A stretch of DNA of 64,000 bases from Piezodorus guildinii. Its lineage: Eukaryota > Arthropoda > Insecta > Hemiptera > Pentatomidae. The notes under the pieces were generated by a model, which did not search any database, was not told the origin of the DNA, and saw only the letters and a list, made by a program, of their open reading frames with translations. Of the stretch, positions 56,350-64,000 are shown in pieces. The DNA is taken from positions 37,764,639 to 37,828,638 of the forward strand of contig CM041292.1 of assembly GCA_023052935.1 (NCBI GenBank), written 5' to 3'. The translations under genes and the position numbers were made by a program. Each line of letters starts with the position of its first letter. Position 1 is the first letter of the stretch.

Positions 56350-57481
56350 ACTTTCACTTACCTATGTAGGAAATATATAGTAAGGGAAAGTATTGCGATC
56401 GTGAAAATTTTCGAATTCCAGTTTTCAACGTACGTAAATACACGTTTTAGGGCCCCCTGAGTCCAAATAACCAAGTCCCGCAAAATGGTCTGTGTGTCCG
56501 TGTGTTCGTGTGTGGTAACTCTAGCGCAAAAAGAAAAGTCGTACAGAACTGAAATTTCATATTTAAGAATACTTTACGCCCGAGATGTTACAGCAACTAT
56601 TTCACTAAAATCGGCTGACCGGAAGTCCTACTTTATCCCATGCATTTAGCACCTTTTTAGGATTTTCTCAAAAACGGCTCTAACGTTTTGATTAAACTCG
56701 CTATATTGATGTAAAATTTGATAGGCTTTGATATCATGTAGGTTTCATGCTGAATGAAATGGTCTGATGGGGCTTAAATGCAGATATTTTAAATTTTCTT
56801 CCTCTAAAGTACCTTTAATTTTGTAGATTCTATAAAAACAATTATATTATCTTGTTACCATTGATAATTAACAGCTTAATATGCACGTTGAGCGAATTTG
56901 ATTTACAACTAAAGGAGAAAACTTAACCAATATGTTTGTATGCATTTTTTGTGTTTTTGATAACAACAATAGTAATATAGATGTATAATATACTGTTGGA
57001 TAGCTAAAGATTTTAGACAAAATATTATCTGATTAACGGACTTTTAAAGGTTAATGGAGAGTGATGAATATCCGATAAAACTAACTGTTTTTTTGGGTTC
57101 CCGAAAAGGAAAATTCATGGAGACAGTGCTGCAACCAGGCGGCTTGTCAATGAAGCACAACGCGCCAATTTTGTTTTTGAATGTATGAACAGTAATATAG
57201 ACGTATAATATACCGTTTGAAAGAGAAAGACTTTAGAAAATATATTATCTTATACACAAACTTGTAAAATGAATAAAGAGTGATAAAAAGCCGATAAAAC
57301 TAACTGATTATTTTAGATAATAATATAATACAGTTTTTATTAATACACATGTTTCTATATTAATTCTATTTAATTAATTCTTTAATGGTTTCTCTCATTT
57401 TTATCTCTTACGGTATTAGGAAATTCTTTAATCGATTTTAAAAACGAAGGTAAGTGAAAGTCGTGTGTTGCCTGCACCAGA
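56350..57481 (-). mobile_element. HINE-like repeat, copy 13, full length with an insert and duplication
   Basis: Minus-orientation copy with both ends: CACTTTCACTTACCTATGTA (56350) and GTAAGTGAAAGTCGTGTGTT to GCCTGCACCAGA (57481). The block at about 56945-57090 recurs at about 57165-57310, and an unrelated, GC-richer ~75-bp piece (57092-57168, GGGTTCCCGAAAAGGAAAAT onward) lies between the copies. Confidence 0.8.
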
Positions 57482-58195
57482 TTTTTTAAAAATTAATTTA
57501 ATACTTACTTCATATTCTTCTGCTCCTTGAATCCTCCTCAAAAGTTTCTTATTTCTTCTTCATTGTCAAGTTCTTCTTACGTGGTCATTCTTAAAGTCCA
57601 TCTTATGATTAATGTGGGAATTAGCATTTAAATAAAATGATATTTTTACTTGATCGTAGGAAATAGATATGGCAATATTGAATCACTGAGCTAATAATAC
57701 CAGAGAGAATATTATACCGTTAGGTAAATGAAGCCATAAGTCTTCTACCCTCTCTGAATACAGATCGTCAGAATAATAAATGGGAAATACTCGTTTTAAG
57801 GATACGAGAGTCCTTCATATTTTCTTGCAACACCTGCCAGGACAATTCTCGACAGCTCTCATATGAAAAGGGAGAAATCATGGTCCCTTATTTCCTTTCA
57901 TTTTCTGCAATGCTGAATATCCTTCAAAATTTTCAGGTATAACTGGGAATAAGTTTCGCACTAATAAACATTAAAACCTTGCTTGTAGATTTATTATTCG
58001 TATATGAATTTGTTTAGCTTTTCTTTTTACTTCTGAAAAATTCTTGCAACACCACCATATTATAGCCATAATTTTTTTGCCAGCTCCTCAGTCATTTCAA
58101 AATAAAATTGTAAAGTAAGTTCAATACTAGAAAGTAATTTTCAAGACAGAAGCATTACTTAGTGGAATTATTACAATACATGAGGCTATAATTTT
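57482..58195. other. AT-rich spacer
   Basis: No gene or repeat recognised. Confidence 0.45.
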
Positions 58196-58630
58196 TTTTA
58201 AATATATTTTATTGATTTTTACAACTGTATACACAATAAATACAACCATTTTAAGTGCTAAATTATAATAATGGGCTTGAAAAATACTTTTGAAAACACT
58301 GCCAAAAGTATAGCATATACTATAATACTTATTAATATACTAGGCCATCTTCTTTTTGATCACCTTGGATGGCTATCAAGAATATGTGGGGTTGATTGGT
58401 AGTGGACATTTATGGGGTTTATGTAAGTTGGGAGTTTGGAATGAAAAGCGGTTTATCTATTACGTATATTCTTCAACAAATGGAATATCAAGTTCGTGTT
58501 GGATGATTATATTTTTGGCGAAGTAAGGAGCCATTAGGATTTTGTATTGTAAGGTTTGGATGCGGTAGGAAGTATATGGTGTTTATAGCACCAACGCTCA
58601 ATTCAATATCGATTTGGATTATAACTATGA
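58196..58630 (-). pseudogene. Jockey-clade LINE, C-terminus and 3' UTR
   Basis: On the minus strand: IQTLQYKILMAPYFAKNIII, then QHELDIPFVEEYT, then a worn SKRRWP end and a 3' UTR ending AGTTGTAAAAATCAATAAAA. Stops are present. Confidence 0.65.
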
Positions 58631-59007
58631 ATTTTAATAGTAAGACCTTAAAATATATTAATTGTGATATGAAATAAATTCACGAATACTTCATCCAAGT
58701 TTAATTGAATAATAAACTAATTGGAGCTTTAAAACATCTCGGCACGGTGCACCATTTAATATATATGTATAAAATGTATAAAAACGATCACGACACAGAT
58801 TTTGTCTCCTACGGCTATATAATCTATACAAAATTTGCAAATAATCTAAAATTGATAAAAAAAATATGATTTATAATTTTTAACAAAAGAAAAGAAAGAA
58901 ATATGGATGACCTTTATTATAGATTTTCATTTCAATTTAAGTCTAATAATTTAATTAAAGTCTAAACTAATTTAAGTATATATATATATATATTTAATTC
59001 TTTCTCC
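58631..59007. other. AT-rich spacer
   Basis: Nothing recognised. Confidence 0.4.
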
Positions 59008-59059
59008 ATTTATGTGCATACATAGACCATATATATATGGTCTATGTATGCACATAAAT
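59008..59059. repeat. Perfect 52-bp palindrome
   Basis: Two 26-bp arms with no loop. The left arm begins ATTTATGTGCATACATAGAC; the centre is ATATATAT at 59033/59034. It could extrude as a cruciform, or be the end product of a foldback element. Confidence 0.85.
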
Positions 59060-59099
59060 ACAGATAGAATTATAGGAAGATAGAATATACTAACTATAA

Positions 59100-59435
59100 A
59101 TCTACGCATACAGAACCCCCTCCAGTGATGTGACCTATAGACGACGACGAGGACAGAGGATGCCCACGCAGAATGGTATGCAGGCTATGTCCGGCCTCGG
59201 ATATTGTCTTCGCGGCTCTATCTAATAACTGCTCTGCTCCATAATAACCCCCGGCCCTTCAGTAATTCATGGGAACCTAAGCATCGTCTTCTCTCCGAAT
59301 ATTAATCTTTAATTAAGTCCAAGGTCGAATTATAACATGTTATCCTCCCATCTTCGCCTCGATCTACCCGGTCACATTCCTTACCAGTCCAGCCTCCATA
59401 ATTTTCTCAGTGATTGATTAATTTATCTGTCATGG
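59100..59435. other. GC-richer unique island
   Basis: Balanced base composition without repeat relatives. TGATTGATTAAT at 59411-59422 and TTTAATTAAG near 59309-59318 are homeodomain-type words. No open frame is recognised. Conserved regulatory DNA is possible. Confidence 0.3.
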
Positions 59436-59695
59436 AAAACGAGCAATAAGATATTATTAATTGGTATTTCCTAATAGGCTGTTACCGTAGTGCAACATAT
59501 CGAAGTTAGGCTAGAACTTATGCAATTTGTTTTCCTTAGGCTATAAAGGTTTTATTTAACTCATTTTTTTTTTTTTTTTTTACAAAAGGATACATATTAC
59601 ACTAAATAGAAAAAAATTACTAACATATTGTGAACAAATAACGAACTAAAATAGTTTAAAAATTTACAAAAATACGAAGTAGTTAGATTAAAAAA

Positions 59696-60031
59696 TCTGG
59701 TGCAATGCGCGACTTTCACCTGCCTCGGTTGTTGAAATCGATTGAAGAATTATTAACTGAAGAAAATAAGTAAAAGTTTAAAGAATTATATTCATTTTCG
59801 TTTAAAACATATTTTTTAGATTAAATAAAATATAAATATAAATTTTTTTGTAAAATAATCACAGAGGTTTATGCCGGATGTGTCACTTAACATTACCTTC
59901 CACATCATTTTATATAAGATAATTTTTTTTTAAATCTTCAGCTTTCCAACAATATATTTATTATTCACCTATATTACTATGTTATTATGTTAAGGAAAAA
60001 AAAACAACTAAAAAAATATGTTTTATTTTTT
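59696..60031 (+). mobile_element. HINE-like repeat, copy 14, 5' part
   Basis: Plus-orientation from TCTGGTGCAATGCGCGACTT and TTTCACCTGCCTCGG through ATCTTCAGCTTTCCAACAAT and CACCTATATTACTA. It is cut off at 60031, where a Jockey fragment begins. Confidence 0.65.
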
Positions 60032-60411
60032 CTTCACTTACTAGACAAACGTTCTAATCTTCCACTTAACTACAAAAGACTCATTTACATGACTATCATA
60101 AGGCCGATATGGATTTACGGAGAAGAGCTTTGGGGCTCTACTTAACCATCGAATTCTTCCCGTATCCAATCCCTACAGTCCAAAATCCTTCGTAAAATCC
60201 TCAATGCTCCTTACTTTGTCACGAATGCACTAATCCATAAAGACCTTAATGTTCCGTATGTTGCTGAATTGGCCCGATCTAGATACCATTCCTTTCATGG
60301 TAAACTCCATTCCCACCCTAATCCTCTAGTTTCAATCCTTTCTTCCTCTTCAATTCCTGACAATCCTCCGAGGCGTCTGAAAAGGAGATGGCCCCGAGAC
60401 CTTTTTTTAAA
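60032..60411 (+). pseudogene. Jockey-clade LINE ORF2 C-terminal segment
   Basis: Open in one frame apart from a single TAA after LWGST. Read in order: LPLNYKRLIYMTIIRPIWIY, GEELWGST, IQSLQSKILRKILNAPYFV, HKDLNVPYVAELARSRYHSF and PPRRLKRRWPRDLF. This is the classical region C-terminal of the Jockey RT domain. An A run starts directly after the last codons (60412-60427), with no 3' UTR. The RT active site is not included. It is the best-preserved Jockey piece in the window. Confidence 0.8.
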
Positions 60412-60427
60412 AAAAAAAAAAAAAAAA

Positions 60428-61744
60428 TGTGTAAATTTTTTATTCGTTATTCGGATTCTACGCATCTTGAAACGTAAGCTCTCAAATTTTAAAGGGAGGT
60501 AATTTTTTTTTTATTTTATTTTTTTTTTTTTTTTATTTATCGCGCTTTACTGATTCTAAAACTTTGCACACACTTTTCTCTATTGTCAAAAATAACTGAG
60601 TTATGGGCGTATTTATGTGTAATATTTCAATTTTTTTTTCTTTCTTTTTTATTTAATTATTCGCGTTTGTTTTTTTTTATTCATAAATTAGGAGAAACGG
60701 ATTTATTTCTCTTAAATTTTATGGTAGGTAATATTAAAATATATCTTAACGTTTATATCTTTTATACCCAAAGTTCATTCATTTATATCAAAAACTGTGC
60801 TAGTTGTTTGTCATAACATCTTCTTTTTATAGTCATGAATTATCGGTTTTTGGCCTAGCTTATTTTTTATGGATAAAAGGGATTCGATTGTACTTCTAAC
60901 CCAAATAGGTATACATTGAGGTTAGGAGGTCTAGTATCTAGTTCAGCGAGCAACAAATAATAAATGCCTTCACCGACATTGATTCGTAACATGCAAGCCT
61001 CTTACTGCTTAGTAAAGTGAATTCATTACTTTGGTATGAGTACTCAGTTTTAGTGCCTAAATTCACGAATGTATATATTAATAGTGTTTGTCAACTTAAG
61101 CAAAGGAAGCAGATGGTTCTAGTGGTAATAATATCAGTTTTTTGTAGACCCCAAAATGATTTAACAAAAGAATGGGTGGTTCTTTTTTTTTCATGGGTCT
61201 TTATTATGTTAATCGAGACAAAGCTATAAATATTTATTTTTTTCAGAATGAACTCGAAAATGGTTATAAATGTGAAGAAAAATAGGTTGTTTGGTTGGTA
61301 CATCACCTAAAATAAAAGTGGTGATGTTTTATATACTTTTTTAGTGGATCCTATATGTATTACCTTATTTAGTTATTTTCAATAGCATGCCTTTGTAATG
61401 GACCAAGGATAAAAAAATAAATAAATAAACATCTAGTCGCGCTGGGTAGATAGCCGATTCCTTATTTATGAAAAACTTTTTTTTTTACAATTGATCAATA
61501 GAAAATTAAATGTCTTATTCACAAACGCACATCAATCTATAAAATTGGACCAGTTTTACAAGATAATATTTTATGACTTTGAAATATATGAAAACTGGTC
61601 TCCTATCCTTAGATATTTGATACAAATATTAAAAAAACTATAGCTTGACAACGATAATAACGATTATCTAGCGTACTTTTCAGATTAGAAATTTAGCGCA
61701 AAGGTAGTAGAAAAATGGTATTTTATATACCGCTCATTATATTT
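60428..61744. other. AT-rich spacer
   Basis: No gene recognised. T runs lie near 60505-60535. Confidence 0.45.
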
Positions 61745-61989
61745 CTGTGGCGGTCGTGAAAAACTAGATAACTGGAGTTATATCGAAAATGAGTTAACTC
61801 CACGTATCACTCCCTCAGACCGTCTCCCACGTCGTTTTAAATTCGTTAAAGAAATTTCTTGGTGGAAGAAATTTCAGGGGCAACGAAAGCTGTATGTTAT
61901 AACTCTTTTATGGGTATTACGTAAAGTTTAAGTCGCTCACTTGTAAAATGAAAGATTTTGACTTAACCACTTATTCACGACCGCCACAG
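61745..61989. mobile_element. MITE of 245 bp
   Basis: Terminal inverted repeats CTGTGGCGGTCGTGAA (61745) and TTCACGACCGCCACAG (ends 61989). Pairing continues imperfectly inward (AAACTAGATAACTGG against CTTAACCACTTA). ATTT abuts both ends (61741-61744 and 61990-61993) and may be a target duplication. The interior is GC-richer and has no open frame of note. Confidence 0.7.
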
Positions 61990-62680
61990 ATTTATGATGT
62001 TAGAAGTAATATAGCATTGAGTAATATTTTATTACTTAGCTCGCCGCTGCTATTAAGAAACTTAATTTAATAGAATTTATAAAATTATTATTATCCTCAT
62101 GGTTCTATAAGGGTATGAAACTTGGTCATCTACTTTAAAGGGTATACAACGCCTTGAGGTTTGTATCGAGTATGAATAACTACTTAAAATATTTGATCCA
62201 AATAATGATGAGTTAGTATCTGTTAAACTGACTATAGGCGTCCGAGAAGTAGGCTAAAGTGTCGGTGTGAGGATTGTGTTAAGTCTGATCTTGGGCGGTG
62301 AACAAAATTGTGTAGGCAATTTAAGACGTTGATTTCCGAAAGGTCCATTCTAGGATATGTTACAAGAAGTGCGAATATATCTTATGATTATATTATCATC
62401 TGGCTAATTTGATTATTTTTAGATAAAAATCTAGCATTGCTTTTTTAATATATAAATAAAATCATATTAAGGTTATGAAACGAAATGTTTGAGTATGATA
62501 ATGATATAATTTAAGTTGAAAACTATAACATAATGCAGCGAGCCGATGAAATTAATGTCTAATTTATTTCAGTTATGACATGTATGGTATAATCATTCAT
62601 TCCCTAACAATGTAATATTATTTGATTGGTCCATTTTTTTCATTACATTAACTTGGACCTTTAGGTTCGATTGAAATCTA
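61990..62680. other. AT-rich spacer
   Basis: No gene or repeat recognised. Confidence 0.4.
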
Positions 62681-62960
62681 GTTTTTTTTTGTTTGTTTTT
62701 TTTTTTGTCTGATATTTAATCTGGAATATCTTCCATCCACAGAGTGGAGATTGAGGTAAGGTTGGAATGTCGTAGGGTTCCAGAACCCCTCCTCCGATGA
62801 TTTGTGTGGCTGGAAGGGTTCTTCCCTTGGGATAGCACTTAGGATGATGCGGTGGAGAAGATTAATTTCGGCATAGCAGAACGTCTAGATTAAGATGTGG
62901 GTTTGCTATGATCCTAGTCAGTATGCTTCTATATCTCCGTTTCAATTAATTTGGAACAAG
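62681..62960 (-). mobile_element. Possible retrotransposon 3' end
   Basis: The plus strand opens with T runs (62681-62706), followed by a GC-richer segment. This is the layout of a minus-oriented poly(A) element. The minus strand reads YRSILTRIIANPHLNLDVLL then a stop. I do not recognise the family. Confidence 0.3.
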
Positions 62961-63547
62961 TAATAATAAATGAGGAAATAAAATAGCGTAAAATTGTAAG
63001 GCTAAACTAATAAAAAGTTCGTAGATTCCTGATTCTACCAAACGTAGAGTGTTAAAATAATGGAAAAGTTGGTTGGAGATGCGGTCACCAAAAAAGCACA
63101 CTAATAAGCCGACGTTTTCGGCCTTCATCAAAGCTAACAGAAACTAACAGATAAAAACCAACGCAATGCAAAGACAAAATAATAATAAATAAGGTACAAT
63201 AATTAGGAAGCTAGTATAAATGTAAATGGTGATATTGAATTGAAAATATTTAAGACTATATTAAAAAAAAAACAATTAATTAAAGTTTAAAGGAGAGCAA
63301 TGTGTAAAAAATAGTACACAAAAATATTATGCAATATCGTCACAAATAAAACAAGCTTGACTTCTTGGTGTATTTTCTTGTTATCGCACATTAACGATAA
63401 AGAATATCTCTGAATTATTTTTGCAATTTTATTATCTTTTATTGATTTTTCTCTGTTAAAAATAAGATAATTAAAAAAAAAAATAATACAGAAATAATTA
63501 TCAAGCGTTAGAGAGAGAAAAAAAAGTATCCTCTCCCTTCTGTTGTA
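62961..63547. other. AT-rich spacer
   Basis: GACGTTTTCGGCC followed by TTCATCA at 63111-63130 resembles the end motif of foldback repeats. Otherwise nothing. Confidence 0.4.
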
Positions 63548-63570
63548 TTAACACGTTCACTTTCCCTTGC

Positions 63571-63632
63571 GTGACCCACCGGTGGGTCACACTCAGCTGT
63601 TCTGTGGGCGGGGTGACCTACTAGTGGGTCAC
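63571..63632. promoter_or_regulatory. Paired subterminal palindromes of the piggyBac-like element
   Basis: A perfect 20-bp palindrome, GTGACCCACCGGTGGGTCAC, and a near-palindrome, GTGACCTACTAGTGGGTCAC, start 42 bp apart. Candidate transposase binding sites. Confidence 0.6.
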
Positions 63633-63765
63633 GCTTAACTATCCCGTGTGGCGACGTGCAACACAGGTGAGCCACTTGTTTTCTTATAACCGTCAACATT
63701 AACTACAAAAATTTGAGTATTATAATCATTAACATTTAATATTTTAAATTGATAACAATTATTTA

Positions 63766-64000
63766 TTATGTATTCTTATGCAACTTTTTATAACATTCTA
63801 AACATAATTTGGTCTGGCCCTTACAACGCTTATAATATGTCGTTACTTGTTTACTTTTTTTTCGTGGCATATAATCTGCTTTGCTTTTTGTTACAATCTC
63901 GCATTTAGCGCGTCTGAAGCCTGCAACTGTTGTGATCTGGCATTGAACACGTTGGAACTTGCAATAGTGTCGCCCCGTCCCACGAAGCGTAAGACAGTCC
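63766..64000 (-). CDS. piggyBac-like transposase, C-terminal end (partial)
   Basis: Catalyses TTAA-targeted cut-and-paste transposition in intact elements. Only the last 77 codons are inside the window and they are open. In order: RGTGRHYCKF (matching the RLTGRHF motif of piggyBac transposases), RAKCEIV, TTYYKRCKGQTKLCLECYKK and LHKNT, with stop TAA at 63768-63766. The C-x2-C and C-x4-C-x2-C spacing is that of the C-terminal cysteine-rich DNA-binding domain. The catalytic Asp residues lie outside the window, so activity cannot be judged. No frameshift is seen in this part. Confidence 0.75.
   Translation of the reverse strand, partial: DCLTLRGTGRHYCKFQRVQCQITTVAGFRRAKCEIVTKSKADYMPRKKSKQVTTYYKRCKGQTKLCLECYKKLHKNT

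Larger units (their letters stand above)
63548..64000 (-). mobile_element. piggyBac-like transposon, 3' end (runs off the window)
   Basis: TTAA at 63548-63551 is followed by a terminus beginning CACGTTCACTTTCCCTTGCG. Two palindromic words lie just inside: GTGACCCACCGGTGGGTCAC (63571-63590) and GTGACCTACTAGTGGGTCAC (63613-63632). A transposase C-terminus on the minus strand follows. TTAA targets are the rule for piggyBac elements; subterminal palindromes bound by the C-terminal cysteine-rich domain are known for the family and are inferred here. The 5' end lies beyond 64000. Confidence 0.8.

Overview
This is a eukaryotic, very AT-rich, gene-poor window. I see no convincing host protein-coding gene, no authentic tRNA or rRNA gene, no operon-like layout and no CRISPR. 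What can be read is almost entirely transposable-element material: Helitrons, a Helentron-like non-autonomous family, mariner, piggyBac, a hAT-like MITE, other foldback MITEs, non-LTR retrotransposons of the Jockey and I clades plus others, and tRNA-derived SINEs. They lie among long (TA)n, (GA)n, (CA)n and poly(A) tracts. This mix is typical of an arthropod genome, probably an insect; I cannot name the genus from the sequence.

Layout. 1-13.9 kb: AT-rich spacer with two SINE families, a small foldback MITE and several copies of a ~0.9-kb non-coding repeat that I interpret as a Helentron-like HINE (5' end TCTGGTGCGGGCAACACACG, subterminal inverted repeats ACTTTCACTTAC/GTAAGTGAAAGT, a central GT/CA microsatellite, and a terminal palindrome CTTACTATATATAGTAAG). 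13981-17345: a discrete 3.37-kb element bounded by 444-bp inverted repeats. It carries a decayed gene for a PIN/FEN1-like nuclease-type protein with a cysteine-rich CXC-like tail. This is the most unusual object in the window. 19.9-21.7 kb: two HINE copies in tandem joined by an exact 83-bp duplication. 22-34 kb: LINE fragments, a 285-bp foldback, another full-length HINE and spacer. 34.9-36.4 kb: comparatively GC-rich patches, an RTE-like LINE remnant and a SINE. 37.4-38.4 kb: two short Helitrons in head-to-tail tandem that keep pieces of the Helitron helicase C-terminus. 39.7-41.4 kb: the 3' end of an I-clade LINE with a good RNase H domain. 41.6-44.5 kb: a hAT-like MITE, a SINE, a Jockey fragment with a 13-bp target-site duplication, and a HINE split by another Jockey fragment. 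45.8-50.2 kb: foldbacks and a HINE split by a LINE tail. 51.2-52.0 kb: an internally deleted mariner. 52.8-60.4 kb: foldbacks, a TA-rich minisatellite, a HINE and Jockey remnants. 61.7-62.0 kb: a MITE. 63.5-64 kb: the 3' end of a piggyBac-like element running off the window edge.

The coding remnants do not work together as a pathway. They are parts of independent mobile elements, most of them broken. The youngest-looking events are the tandem HINE pair, the full HINE at 29963-30856 and the long-TIR element with its nearly matching arms. Several GC-richer patches (about 12.1, 33.1, 35.0, 36.2, 50.6 and 59.3 kb) are the best candidates for conserved host regulatory DNA, but that is inference.
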